Assembly: GCA_016219005.1 (NCBI GenBank) | Contig: JACRCN010000015.1 | Location: 1 to 61,788, forward strand | Reading direction: 5' to 3' | From: Deltaproteobacteria bacterium | GTDB lineage: Bacteria > Desulfobacterota > Desulfobacteria > Desulfobacterales > SpSt-501 | Length of the DNA stretch: 61,788 bases | In this document: piece by piece, positions 23,274 through 32,561 of the stretch | How positions within the stretch are numbered: the first letter of the stretch is position 1 | Layout of the letters: each line of letters starts with the position of its first letter | Program-made: the position numbers and the translations under genes | Notes under the pieces: model-generated | What the model was told of the DNA's origin: nothing | Database searches by the model: none | What the model saw: the letters and a program-made list of their open reading frames with translations, nothing else

Positions 23274-24263
23274 ATGAAACGGATGGGATTGCTTTCACTC
23301 GCGGTCGTGGCGGCGGTCGGGCTCTTGGCCGCCGGCCAGTGGTCAGCGGCAGGGGCCTGGGAGCCGAAAGGACAGTTGGAATGCATCGCCCCGGCGAACC
23401 CCGGGGGCGGGTGGGACGCCGTTTGCCGCTCCACGTCCAGCGCGCTCCAAAAAAGCGGGATCGTGAAGGAGACGATGTATGTTACCAACATGCCGGGCGG
23501 CAGCGGCGCGGTCGCCATTGCCAACGTCATCACGAAACGCAAGGGCGACACCAACCTGCTGGTGGCCGCATCCAATGCGCTGACTTTTACCATGGCATTG
23601 AACCGGACCACCCACACGTACAAGGACATTATCCCCATTGCCCAGATCGGGGCCGAGATCGGCGGGTTTTTTGTGAAGTCGGACTCCAAGTACAAGAACC
23701 TGGCCGACCTGATCAACGCTCTCAAGGCCGATCCGAAGTCCGTGACTTTCTGCGGCGGTTCGGCCCCCGGCGGCCAGGACCACATCAAGGCGGCGCTGTT
23801 CGCCAAGGCGATCGGGGTGGAGCCGACCAAGATCGTCTACGTCCCGTACCAGGGCGGCGGTGAGGCCCTGACCTCGCTGCTGGGCGGCCACACGGAAGTG
23901 GGCGCCATAGACATCTCCGAAGCCGCCGGTCAGTTCGAGGCGGGCAAGGTCCGCTGCCTGGGGCTGTTGTCCGAGAAGCGCTCCACCAAGTTCAAGGACA
24001 TCCCCACCACCTACGAACAGGGCGTCAAGGTGAGCTACCCGATCTGGCGCGGAGTGTACATGGCTCCTGGGACTCCGACCGAAGCCGTGAAGTTCTGGTC
24101 GGAAGCGATTCAGAAGATGGTGGCCACACCCGAGTGGGCTGCGGAGCGGGAAAAGATGGGCTGGGAGCCGACCTATCGCTTCGGCGACGATTTCGACAAG
24201 TTCGTGACCGCAGAGCTGGCCACTTTCAAAGACCTCCTGAAGGAACTCGGTTTTCTGAAATAA
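23274..24263 (+). CDS. tctC: TctC-like periplasmic solute-binding protein
   Basis: A 329-residue periplasmic receptor of the tripartite tricarboxylate transporter (TTT) family. The signal peptide spans about residues 1-26 (hydrophobic core LSLAVVAAVGLLAAG). The mature part opens with the family motif ECIAPANPGGGWDAVCR and later shows FCGGSAPGGQDHIKAALFAKAIG and VPYQGGGEALTSLLGGHTEVG. It captures a carboxylate and delivers it to TctAB. AAAGGAGG lies 7-8 bases before the ATG at 23274, which rules out the longer frame from 23202. Confidence 0.93.
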   Translation: MKRMGLLSLAVVAAVGLLAAGQWSAAGAWEPKGQLECIAPANPGGGWDAVCRSTSSALQKSGIVKETMYVTNMPGGSGAVAIANVITKRKGDTNLLVAASNALTFTMALNRTTHTYKDIIPIAQIGAEIGGFFVKSDSKYKNLADLINALKADPKSVTFCGGSAPGGQDHIKAALFAKAIGVEPTKIVYVPYQGGGEALTSLLGGHTEVGAIDISEAAGQFEAGKVRCLGLLSEKRSTKFKDIPTTYEQGVKVSYPIWRGVYMAPGTPTEAVKFWSEAIQKMVATPEWAAEREKMGWEPTYRFGDDFDKFVTAELATFKDLLKELGFLK

Positions 24264-24340
24264 CTCCGCCGCTCGGCGCTGTCTTGTCGGTGCGCGTCCT
24301 GCCCCTCTTCCTCGAAGATGGGCAGGACACGGAGGTGAGG

Positions 24341-24892
24341 ATGGTCGGTATGAATGCCATCAAAAAGAAAATCACACGCACACAGGTCGAAGGGCTGGTC
24401 ATCCTGCTGGTGGCCATCGGTTACCTGTGGGAAGCGCAGAATGTGCCTTTACTCTACCAAGTGCCGGGCGTACCCGGCCCCACGACCTTCCCCTGGTTAT
24501 TAGGGATCGTCTTTGGACTGAGCGGCGTATGGCTGCTCGTCTCCCCGCACAGGCTGATTGCCCGCCTTCGAAAAGAAGCCGCGGACGAAGACGAGGATGC
24601 ACCCGAGGCGCCCGCACCCTCCGGGGCCGCTTTTTGGGATCCCATCACCCGCGACTGGCATTTCTACACGATATGGGCCGTTATCCTGGGCTATCTCGTC
24701 CTCATGCCGTCGCTCGGCTTCCCCGTCGCCACGGCCTTGCTGCTGGCGATGTTCGTTTCCCTCCTGGGCGAACAGCGCTGGTGGGTGGTGGCAGGGCTCG
24801 CGCTGGTGGCAACCACCGTGATCTACACCGGCTTTGCCCTGGGCTTGAGGGTACGGCTGCCGCTGGGCGTGCTGGAGCCCCTGGTGAAGTGA
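24341..24892 (+). CDS. tctB: TctB-like small membrane subunit
   Basis: A 183-residue protein with four membrane helices, the small subunit of the tripartite tricarboxylate transporter. The first helix is EGLVILLVAIGYLWEA, then GPTTFPWLLGIVFGLSGVWLL. An acidic loop (EDEDAPEAPAPS) precedes two more helices. GGAGG at 24331 lies 5 bases before ATG 24341; ATG 24350, three residues later, is equally plausible. It sits between tctC (77-base gap) and tctA (85-base gap). Confidence 0.88.
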   Translation: MVGMNAIKKKITRTQVEGLVILLVAIGYLWEAQNVPLLYQVPGVPGPTTFPWLLGIVFGLSGVWLLVSPHRLIARLRKEAADEDEDAPEAPAPSGAAFWDPITRDWHFYTIWAVILGYLVLMPSLGFPVATALLLAMFVSLLGEQRWWVVAGLALVATTVIYTGFALGLRVRLPLGVLEPLVK

Positions 24893-24977
24893 AGCGAACA
24901 ACCCCCACCCGGGCTGCGGCTGCCGCCCGGGTGGGCGGCCAATCGATCCCGACCCGGATCGGGACTAGGACCGCACC

Positions 24978-26489
24978 ATGTTTGAACATCTCATAAACGG
25001 CTTCGGCGTCGCACTTCAGCCCTTCAATCTGCTGATCGCCTTGGTGGGATGCCTGATCGGGACCGTGATCGGCGTGCTCCCCGGCCTCGGGCCAACCGCC
25101 ACCCTGGCCATGCTGATCCCCCTGATCTTCAGCATGCCCCCCGCAACGGCGTTGATCCTGCTCACCTCGGTCTATTACGGGTCCATGTATGGCGGGTCCA
25201 CCACCTCGATTTTGGTGAACATCCCCGGCGAATCCGCCTCCGTCATCACCACCATCGACGGCCACAAGATGGCCATGCAGGGACGGGCGGGACCGGCTCT
25301 GGCCATCGCCGCCATCGGGTCCTTCATCGCCGGGACCTTTGCCGTGGTGGTGTTGACCTTCCTGGGGGCGCCCGTGGCCGAGTATGCCCTGCATTTCGGG
25401 CCGGCGGAGTTCTTCGCGCTCATGGTCTTCGGGCTCGCCACCGTGGCGAGCCTCACCGGCACCAACGTCACCAAGTCCGTCGTGACCACCTGCCTGGGGC
25501 TCATGATCTCCACCGTCGGCATCGACCTGGTTTCCGGCGCCCCCCGCTACACCTTCGGCAACCCCTTCCTTCAGGACGGGATCGATTTCGTCGTGGTGGC
25601 CATCGGCATGTTTGCGTTCACCGAGGTCATCATCACCGCCCGGGAGGTTCGAGAGGGCACCCGCGCGGAGGTGGTCAAGGCTGCGGGCATCTGGGTCAGC
25701 TGGAAGGAGGTGGTTTACAGCCTGCCCTCGATCGCCCGCGGGACATTTTTCGGATTTCTGGTGGGCATGCTGCCGGGGGCCGGCGCGACGCTGTCCACTT
25801 TCATCGCCTACAATCTCGAGAAGCGGATCTGCAAAAACCCGGAGCTGCTGGGGACAGGCGACATCCGCGGGGTGGCCAACCCCGAATCCTCCAACAATGC
25901 GGCCAGCGGGGCCTCTCTCGTGCCGCTGCTCACCCTGGGCCTTCCCGGCGGCGGCGCGACCGCGATCATGCTCGGTGCGCTGATGATGCTCGACATCACC
26001 CCCGGCCCCCTCATGTTCGAGAAGCACGCCGGCATGATCTGGGCCCTGATCGCCAGCATGTACGTCGGCAATGCGCTGCTGCTTATCCTGAACTGGCCGC
26101 TCGTGAATGTCTTCGCGCGGATCATGACCGTGCCGGTCAAGTACCTGATGCCGATCGTGCTGGTCATCTCCACCATCGGCGTGTGGTCGCTGAGCTACAG
26201 CGAGGTGGACCTGATCCTCACGGCCGGGGCCGGCATGCTGGGCTACTACATGCGCATGCACAAGTACCCGGTCGAGCCGCTGATCCTGGGTCTCATTCTG
26301 GGCGGCCGGATGGAACAGGCCTACCGCCAGGCGCTGATCATCTCCAAGGGCAGCAACCTGGTATTCCTGCAACACCCCATTTCTCTCGTCCTGCTTATCG
26401 GCGCGCTGCTCTTCCTGTTCCTGCCGACGCTCCTCGCCAGGTCGAAGCAGTTTTACATGGCCAGAAAGACCAGCGTCGAGGCGGCATAG
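24978..26489 (+). CDS. tctA: TctA-like large membrane subunit
   Basis: A 503-residue polytopic permease, the large subunit of the tripartite tricarboxylate transporter. The signature GTVIGVLPGLGPTATLAMLIP near the N-terminus and YYGSMYGGSTTSILVNIPGE match the family. A second inverted-repeat half carries GMLPGAGATLSTFIAY and NPESSNNAASGASLVPLLTLGLPG. It uses an ion gradient to carry acids bound by TctC. No frame defects. The DUF1786 gene begins 20 bases downstream, so it is likely part of the operon. Confidence 0.94.
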   Translation: MFEHLINGFGVALQPFNLLIALVGCLIGTVIGVLPGLGPTATLAMLIPLIFSMPPATALILLTSVYYGSMYGGSTTSILVNIPGESASVITTIDGHKMAMQGRAGPALAIAAIGSFIAGTFAVVVLTFLGAPVAEYALHFGPAEFFALMVFGLATVASLTGTNVTKSVVTTCLGLMISTVGIDLVSGAPRYTFGNPFLQDGIDFVVVAIGMFAFTEVIITAREVREGTRAEVVKAAGIWVSWKEVVYSLPSIARGTFFGFLVGMLPGAGATLSTFIAYNLEKRICKNPELLGTGDIRGVANPESSNNAASGASLVPLLTLGLPGGGATAIMLGALMMLDITPGPLMFEKHAGMIWALIASMYVGNALLLILNWPLVNVFARIMTVPVKYLMPIVLVISTIGVWSLSYSEVDLILTAGAGMLGYYMRMHKYPVEPLILGLILGGRMEQAYRQALIISKGSNLVFLQHPISLVLLIGALLFLFLPTLLARSKQFYMARKTSVEAA

Positions 26490-26509
26490 ATCGAACGGAG
26501 TTTCGACGG

Positions 26510-27586
26510 ATGAGCCGTTTTCTACTGCTCGATATCGGCGCCGGCACGCTGGACGTGCTCTGGTACGACACGGAATCCGTGCACCATTACAAGGCCGTGG
26601 CGGTCTCGCCGGTGCGGACGATTGCGGAGCACGCCGCGCGGCTGACGGGCGATCTGCTGGTCACCGGCTGCGAGATGGGCGGGGGCCCGGTGACAACCGT
26701 CCTGCGCCGGCGGGCCGGGACCCACGCGGTATTCATGTCGGCCTCGGCGGCCGCCACCCTGGCGCACGACCTGGCGCGCGTCCGCGGCTGGGGAATCACC
26801 GTCGTCGGCGATGACGAGGCCGAAACCCTGCGAAGGCGGGGAAAATATTCCCACCTGGTGTTGAGGGATGTGGAAGCGGACCGGGTGCAGCGGATCGTGG
26901 AAGGCTTCGGCGTGCCCTATGAGTTCGAAGCCGTTGCGATCTGCGCCCAGGACCACGGGGTGCCGCCGCAAGGCGTATCGCACCTGGATTTCCGTCACAA
27001 CCTCTATCGCGAACGGCTGGATGCGCAGCTGCTCCCGCAAACGCTGCTGTTCGCCGCAGGCGAGATTCCGCCGGTGATGAACCGGCTGCAATCCATAGCC
27101 AAAAGCGCGCGCGAGCTGCCGGCCGGCGAAATCTACGTGATGGACAGCGGGATGGCCGCCATCACCGGTGCTGCCTGCGACATGGCCGCCCGGAACACGG
27201 ATCGGTTCATGGTGCTCGACATCGCCACCTCGCACACGGTCTGCGCCGCCATGCTGCAGGGCGAACTTGCCGGGTTTGTCGAGTATCACACGCGGGACAT
27301 CACCCGGGAGCGGCTGGAGGGGTTGCTGCGGGACTTGGCCGACGGGCGCCTGGATCACGCCGGAATCCTGGCCGAGGGCGGCCACGGCGCCTACATCCGC
27401 AAGACTGTCGGTCCGGAAGCCCTCGATACCATCATCGCCACCGGCCCCAAGCGGAAAATGGTGACCGGGTCCCGCTTGCCGATGGTGTGGGGTGCCCCTC
27501 TGGGCGACAACATGATGACCGGTACGGTGGGTATGCTCGAAGCTCTGCGCTGCCGGAAAAAACTGGACCCCATTTTCTATGTTTGA
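26510..27586 (+). CDS. DUF1786 protein, actin/HSP70-like ATPase fold
   Basis: A 358-residue protein matching the uncharacterised DUF1786 family. It shows two sugar-kinase/HSP70/actin-type phosphate loops: LLLDIGAGTLDVLWYD at the N-terminus and MVLDIATSHTVCAAMLQGELAG at about residue 235. A glycine loop GILAEGGHGAYIR follows. These suggest ATP binding. No reaction is established; database names linking the family to pyruvate formate-lyase activation are not supported by a radical-SAM motif here. CGGAG precedes the ATG at 26510. It follows tctA closely and may be a regulatory or reactivating partner of the acid pathway. Confidence 0.75.
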   Translation: MSRFLLLDIGAGTLDVLWYDTESVHHYKAVAVSPVRTIAEHAARLTGDLLVTGCEMGGGPVTTVLRRRAGTHAVFMSASAAATLAHDLARVRGWGITVVGDDEAETLRRRGKYSHLVLRDVEADRVQRIVEGFGVPYEFEAVAICAQDHGVPPQGVSHLDFRHNLYRERLDAQLLPQTLLFAAGEIPPVMNRLQSIAKSARELPAGEIYVMDSGMAAITGAACDMAARNTDRFMVLDIATSHTVCAAMLQGELAGFVEYHTRDITRERLEGLLRDLADGRLDHAGILAEGGHGAYIRKTVGPEALDTIIATGPKRKMVTGSRLPMVWGAPLGDNMMTGTVGMLEALRCRKKLDPIFYV

Positions 27587-27830
27587 TTCATGAGCGGCAT
27601 GCACGAATTCGTGAGGTTGACACCTCAGCGCAAGCGATCAGACCGGAACCGGATCGCCTGAAAGATAGTGCCGGGAAACGCAAAAGATTGCTTGCTTTCG
27701 CCTGCCATATCAAATATGGGTGGCCATCGATGGAACAGCAGCTCCGTTGTAAACATTATTTTATTAAACACTTTTAATAGGTTGCATTATCGTAGCCTGC
27801 CGTCAACCACTGAGAAGAGGAGGAAATGAA

Positions 27831-28847
27831 ATGGGTTCGAGAAAGTGTCTCCCACGAACGACCGGCCTGATTCTGATCGCATCTCTCGTCGCTGTCCTAG
27901 TGCTGGGCAGCGGGTTGGCAGCCCCTTTGTTGGCTGCCGCCCCGCTTAAGGTGGCCGCGGTTTTTGAGACCCCCATCGAAGAGCCATGGGTGAACCAGAT
28001 ACATGTCGCCCTGCTGCGGGCGAAAAAGGACTTGGGGGTTCAATACGAATGGTCCGAGAGTGTCAAATCCGCTGATTTTGCACGGGTCATGCGGGAATAT
28101 GCGGAAAAAGGCTACCAACTCATCACGGGAGATGCCTTCGGCGCCGAGCGGATCGCCCGCCGGGTGGCCGTGGACTATCCCAAAATTGCGTTCGTTTTCG
28201 GTTCCGGCATCGGCCCGGCCGAGCCCAACTTCGGCGTCTTCGACAACTGGATACATGAACCCGCTTTCCTTTCCGGCATGATCGCCGGCAAGATGACCAA
28301 AAGCAACACCATCGGCGTGGTGGCGGCGATGCCCATACCGGAAGTCAACCGGTTGGCCAACGCCTTTTATGCGGGCGCCAAGGAAGTCAACCCGAAGGTC
28401 AAGTGCAAGTTTTCCTTCATCGGTTCCTTTTTCGACCCGCCCAAGGCCAAGGAAGCCGCTCTGGCGCAGATCGAAGCCGGTGTGGATGTAATCTACGCCG
28501 AACGGTTCGGTGTGATCGAAGCGGCCAAGGAGAAGGGAATCCTGGCGATTTCGAACATGTCGGACCAGTCCAGTCTTGGGCCGGACAATGTCATTACGGG
28601 GCCGGTGTGGGATATGTGGCCGACGGTCAGCTATATGGTCAACCTGGTGAAAGCCGGCGTGTTCACGGCCCAGGATTTCGGCGGATTTTCCTTCATGTCC
28701 AAGGGCGGCTCCTACCTGGCGCCGTATCACAAGTTTGAGACCAAGCTCCCCGCCGATGTCAAGGATCTTGTGGCCAAGCGCAAACAGGAGATCCTGGCCG
28801 GCACTTTCCGTGTGAACATCGACGAATCGATTCCCAAGTCCGACTGA
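27831..28847 (+). CDS. BMP-family ABC substrate-binding protein
   Basis: A 338-residue periplasmic receptor of the basic-membrane-protein/PnrA type, which binds nucleosides or other nitrogenous bases. A signal peptide covers about residues 1-36 and ends AAA without a lipobox cysteine, so it is probably soluble. The domain shows KVAAVFETPIEEPWVNQIH, then FVFGSGIGPAEPNFGVFDNWIHEPAFLSGMIAG and VIYAERFGVIEAAKEKG. AGAGGAGG lies upstream of the ATG. It heads the transporter operon. The AT-rich stretch 27745-27780 probably holds the promoter. Confidence 0.9.
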   Translation: MGSRKCLPRTTGLILIASLVAVLVLGSGLAAPLLAAAPLKVAAVFETPIEEPWVNQIHVALLRAKKDLGVQYEWSESVKSADFARVMREYAEKGYQLITGDAFGAERIARRVAVDYPKIAFVFGSGIGPAEPNFGVFDNWIHEPAFLSGMIAGKMTKSNTIGVVAAMPIPEVNRLANAFYAGAKEVNPKVKCKFSFIGSFFDPPKAKEAALAQIEAGVDVIYAERFGVIEAAKEKGILAISNMSDQSSLGPDNVITGPVWDMWPTVSYMVNLVKAGVFTAQDFGGFSFMSKGGSYLAPYHKFETKLPADVKDLVAKRKQEILAGTFRVNIDESIPKSD

Positions 28848-28912
28848 GGCGTCTGTCGAACCGCAAATCTGAAATGATGTGACCGGAGCCGGTATCCGAG
28901 GTGCTGGTCCGC

Positions 28913-28939
28913 GCGGTGCGCCGCCGACGGCCGCACCGC
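28913..28939 (+). promoter_or_regulatory. Hairpin between receptor and ATPase genes
   Basis: GCGGTGCG (28913-28920) pairs with CGCACCGC (28932-28939) over an 11-base loop. No T-run follows, so it is more likely an mRNA-stabilising or attenuating structure than a terminator. It could keep the receptor message more abundant than the rest of the operon. Confidence 0.4.
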
Positions 28940-29045
28940 CGGATGCCGGTTGCGTGGCGGCGGGCAGCCCATGGCCCCCTCCGAGCGGCTCCGCTGTTCA
29001 TCCGCATCCTTGCCCTCCGCTGGTTGCAGGCCGGAAAGATTCACT

Positions 29046-30560
29046 ATGGAAAACCCGTCACTGCTGGAGATGCGCGGTATCAGCAAGCGTTTCGGCCATG
29101 TCCGGGCCAACGACGGTGTTGATCTGACTCTCAATGGCGGCGACATCCTGGGGCTGCTCGGGGAAAACGGGGCCGGAAAAACCACCTTGATGAACATCCT
29201 GTTCGGGGTTTACACGCCGGACAGCGGGCGGATTGCCATCGCCGGCCGGCCGGTGCATATCCGCAGTTCCTCGGACGCGCTGGCGCACGGAGTCGGGATG
29301 GTGCACCAGCACTTCCACCTGGTGGCCCGCCATACGGTTCTGGAAAACCTGATGGTGGGGCAGTCCGGCCGCGGAATTCGTCTGGATCGCAACTTTATTC
29401 TGCAGCGCATGCAGGATATCGAACAGCGGTTCGGACTGCATTTAGTCCCCGGCGCCCGGGTCAGCGATCTGACGATCGGCGAGCAGCAGCGCCTGGAGAT
29501 CGTGAAGGCCTTGATCCGCGGCGCTCGCATTTTGATCCTCGACGAGCCCACAGCCGCCTTGACCCCGCAGGAAACGGAAGGGTTGTTCACCGCCTTGCGG
29601 GCCATGGCGTCCCAGAGCATGGGAGTGGTTTTCATCAGCCATAAACTGCATGAGGTCATGGCCATCACCCAGCGGGTCGTAATCCTGCAACAGGGCAAGG
29701 TCGCCGCGGAAGTGCTCAACGACGGCACCATCAGCCAACGGCGACTGGCCGAACTGATGTGCGGCCAGGAAATCTCACCGCCGTCCAAATCTTCTGCCAA
29801 ACCAGGCGCCGTGAGGCTGCGGATGGAAAACCTGCGGACCCCGGGCGGGGCCCGGCCCAGTTTGAAAGGGGTCTGCCTGAAAATCCGCGGGGGCGAAATT
29901 CTGGGAATTGCCGGCGTCTCCGGCAACGGGCAAAGCGAATTGGCGGATGTCATTGCCGGCATGCTGCCTCCGGCCGGCGGCATCTTGGAGATCAACGGGA
30001 AACCGGTTCCCCGCTACACGCCCCGCAGCATGCAGGCATTGGGAGTGGGGCGAATCCCGGAGGACCGCATGGGCACCGGCCTGATCCCTGCGCTGCCGCT
30101 GAGCAGCTGCATGGTGCTGTCGCGCATTCAGGAATTCCGCTTTAGCCGCTGCGGATTCCTGAAACATGCGGCGATCCGCCGCTTCGCCGATCAGCAGATC
30201 GAGAGTTTCGGGATCAAAGCCGCCGGCCACCAGGTGCGCACCGGCACGTTATCCGGCGGGAACCTGCAGAAAGCGTTGCTGGCCCGCGAACTGGCCTGGA
30301 ATCCGACGCTGCTGCTGGCCGCCCAGCCGACACGCGGCCTGGATGTGGCCGCCACCCGGTTTGTGCACCAGCGTTTCCTCGAGCTGCGCGACCGGGATTG
30401 CGCCATTGTGCTGATCAGCGAGGATTTGGAGGAGCTTTTTGCCTTGTCGGACCGCATCGCCGTCATGTATGAGGGCCGCATCATGGATATTTTGGACATC
30501 CAGACGGCGACCGTCGCCAACGTCGGCCTGCTGATGGCCGGCGTCGGGGGATCGAAATGA
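29046..30560 (+). CDS. ABC transporter ATPase with two nucleotide-binding modules
   Basis: A 504-residue double ABC ATPase of the RbsA/YufO class. The first module has Walker A GENGAGKTT, signature LTIGEQQRLEI and Walker B ILILDEPTAALTP. The second has the degenerate P-loop GVSGNGQSE, signature LSGGNLQKALLARELAW and the weak Walker B LLLAAQPTRGLDV, as usual for this class. It powers import through the two permeases downstream. The ATG at 29046 is chosen over an in-frame codon at 28950 that falls in the hairpin region. Its stop overlaps the next start by 4 bases (ATGA). Confidence 0.93.
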   Translation: MENPSLLEMRGISKRFGHVRANDGVDLTLNGGDILGLLGENGAGKTTLMNILFGVYTPDSGRIAIAGRPVHIRSSSDALAHGVGMVHQHFHLVARHTVLENLMVGQSGRGIRLDRNFILQRMQDIEQRFGLHLVPGARVSDLTIGEQQRLEIVKALIRGARILILDEPTAALTPQETEGLFTALRAMASQSMGVVFISHKLHEVMAITQRVVILQQGKVAAEVLNDGTISQRRLAELMCGQEISPPSKSSAKPGAVRLRMENLRTPGGARPSLKGVCLKIRGGEILGIAGVSGNGQSELADVIAGMLPPAGGILEINGKPVPRYTPRSMQALGVGRIPEDRMGTGLIPALPLSSCMVLSRIQEFRFSRCGFLKHAAIRRFADQQIESFGIKAAGHQVRTGTLSGGNLQKALLARELAWNPTLLLAAQPTRGLDVAATRFVHQRFLELRDRDCAIVLISEDLEELFALSDRIAVMYEGRIMDILDIQTATVANVGLLMAGVGGSK

Positions 30561-31624
30561 ACGGGGTCCGCCTGGAACTCAGGACCCAAACGCCCTGGTG
30601 GCTGAACCTGGTCCTCCCGCTGGCGGCCATCGGCCTCACGCTGGTGCTGTGCAGCGGGCTCATCGTGCTGGCCGGGGCCAATGTCTTTACGGCCTACACG
30701 AAGCTCTTTCTCAGTTCCCTGAGCACGCCCTTCAACCTGGTCGAAACCGTCGTGAAGGCGACCCCCCTGGTCTTCACCGGTTTGGCCGTCACCGTGGCTT
30801 TCCGGGCCAAATTCTGGAACATCGGGGCGGAAGGCCAACTCCTGGCGGGCGCCATGGCAGCGGCTTTCATCGGCGCCTGCGAGGCGCTGCCGGCCTGGAG
30901 CCTGGTCCCCCTCATGGTTCTCGGCGGTGCGCTGGCCGGGTCGATCTGGGCCCTGATACCGGCGGTGCTGAAAGCCCGCTACAAGGTGGATGACGTCGTT
31001 ACGACCCTGCTGCTGAATTTTGTCCTTTATTATGGCATGATGGCGCTGCTGGACGGGCCCTGGAAGGACCCTTTGAGCGGCTACCCGGATTCCCCGGACA
31101 TCCGTGCGGCGGCGGAGTTTCCGATTCTGTTGCGCGCCACCCGCCTGCATCTGGGGGCCCTGCTGGCGGCGGCAGCGGCGGCAGCGGTTTGGCTCATGAT
31201 GCGCCACACCACCCTGGGCTTTGAGATCAGCGCCGTAGGCGAAAACCTGAAAGCGTCCCGCTATGCCGGCATCAACATCGGGGCGGTGATCCTGCTGACG
31301 GCCACCACCTCCGGCGCCCTGGCCGGATTGGCCGGTGTGGGGGAGGTCGGCGGCATTCACTTCCAGGTCATGGCCGGCCTGTCTCCGGGCTATGGCTACA
31401 CCGGCATCGTCATCGCCATGCTCGCGCGCCTGAACCCCATCGGGGTGGTGCCGGCAGCGATCTTTTTTGCGGTTGTCATTACCGGCGCCGAAGCCATGTC
31501 CCGGGCCACCGGGGTTCCGGTTTTTCTGGCCGACGTGATTCAGGGCATGTCCCTGATCACCATGCTGGCCGCACTGATGCTGACCCAATACCGTATCCGC
31601 GCGAATCGGACCGAGCATGAATGA
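30557..31624 (+). CDS. ABC transporter permease 1 (nucleoside/base type)
   Basis: A 355-residue membrane protein of the BPD_transp_2 family (YufP/PnrC-like), with about eight to ten helices. GLAVTVAFRAKFWNIGAEGQLLAGAMAAAFIG is the family signature. MMRHTTLGFEISAVGENLKASRYAGINIG is the cytoplasmic coupling loop that contacts the ATPase. Start overlaps the ATPase stop (ATGA) and its end overlaps the next permease by 8 bases, so translation is coupled. Confidence 0.92.
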   Translation: MNGVRLELRTQTPWWLNLVLPLAAIGLTLVLCSGLIVLAGANVFTAYTKLFLSSLSTPFNLVETVVKATPLVFTGLAVTVAFRAKFWNIGAEGQLLAGAMAAAFIGACEALPAWSLVPLMVLGGALAGSIWALIPAVLKARYKVDDVVTTLLLNFVLYYGMMALLDGPWKDPLSGYPDSPDIRAAAEFPILLRATRLHLGALLAAAAAAAVWLMMRHTTLGFEISAVGENLKASRYAGINIGAVILLTATTSGALAGLAGVGEVGGIHFQVMAGLSPGYGYTGIVIAMLARLNPIGVVPAAIFFAVVITGAEAMSRATGVPVFLADVIQGMSLITMLAALMLTQYRIRANRTEHE

Positions 31625-32561
31625 AATCCTGTCGCAGATTTTTCAGGTGGGTTTTTTCGCCGCTGTGATCCGCATCGCGACACCTCTGGTTTTCGGCACC
31701 CTGGGGGAGCTGTTTGCCGAGCGGGCCGGCATCCTGAACCTGGGCATCGAGGGGATTATGATGCTGGCGGCCATGAGCGGTTTTTCGACCGTCTTTTTCA
31801 CGGGCAGCCTCTGGCTGGGCGTGCTGGCCGCCGTGCTGACCGGAGTCGTTGCCGGCTTGGTGATGGGGCTGTTGACGGTCAGCCTGGGGCTGAGCCAGCA
31901 CGTATCGGGCATCGGCCTGACCTTGCTGTGCTCGGGGCTGTCGTTTTACTGCTACCGGCTGATTTTCGGCCAGCCGTCCACGCTGCCGGCGATCAAACCT
32001 TTTGAAACCGTCGCATTGCCCGTGCTGGCGGAGATCCCCATCATCGGCCCGATTTTGTTCAACCAGTTCGCCCTGGTCTACCTGGCCATGCTGATCGTGC
32101 CCGCGGCGGCCTTTGTGCTTTTCCATACCCCGTGGGGCTTGAATCTGCGGACCGTGGGGGAAAACCCCCTCGCCGCTTTCTCGGCCGGGGTCAGCGTGAC
32201 CGCCATGCGCTACCAGGCGCTGCTGCTGTCGGGGGCCCTGATGGGTCTTGCCGGAGCCTTCCTGTGCATGGCCCAGTACAATGCCTACACCTTCGGGGTG
32301 ATCTCGGGCCGCGGTTGGGTCTGCATCGCCCTGATCGTTTTCGGCCAGTGGAACCCCTGGAAAAGCGCCGCCGGGGCCATTCTGTTCGCCTGTATCGATG
32401 CCTTGCAGTTGCGCTTGCAGGCGAGCAGCGCGATCAACCTGCCCTATCAGGTGTTCCTGATGCTGCCGTTTGTGCTCACCATCGTGGGGATGGCCCTGGT
32501 GTCCCGGAATGCACTGGCGCCGGCCGCCCTGCTCAAACCCTTTCGCAAGGAGGCCCGTTGA
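31617..32561 (+). CDS. ABC transporter permease 2 (nucleoside/base type)
   Basis: A 314-residue partner permease (YufQ/PnrD-like). TPLVFGTLGELFAERAGILNLGIEGIMMLAAMSGF is the diagnostic N-terminal stretch, and PWGLNLRTVGENPLAAFSAG is the coupling loop. About nine helices. It overlaps the upstream permease by 8 bases. Its TGA shares one base with the ATG of the deaminase-like gene, a tight operon arrangement that links uptake to deamination. Confidence 0.92.
   Translation: MNEILSQIFQVGFFAAVIRIATPLVFGTLGELFAERAGILNLGIEGIMMLAAMSGFSTVFFTGSLWLGVLAAVLTGVVAGLVMGLLTVSLGLSQHVSGIGLTLLCSGLSFYCYRLIFGQPSTLPAIKPFETVALPVLAEIPIIGPILFNQFALVYLAMLIVPAAAFVLFHTPWGLNLRTVGENPLAAFSAGVSVTAMRYQALLLSGALMGLAGAFLCMAQYNAYTFGVISGRGWVCIALIVFGQWNPWKSAAGAILFACIDALQLRLQASSAINLPYQVFLMLPFVLTIVGMALVSRNALAPAALLKPFRKEAR

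Noticed and set aside
27745-27780. Sigma-70 promoter TTGTAA / TTTAAT before the BMP operon
   Set aside because: The spacing is about 20 bases and the hexamers are weak, so no definite promoter is claimed although the region is AT-rich.
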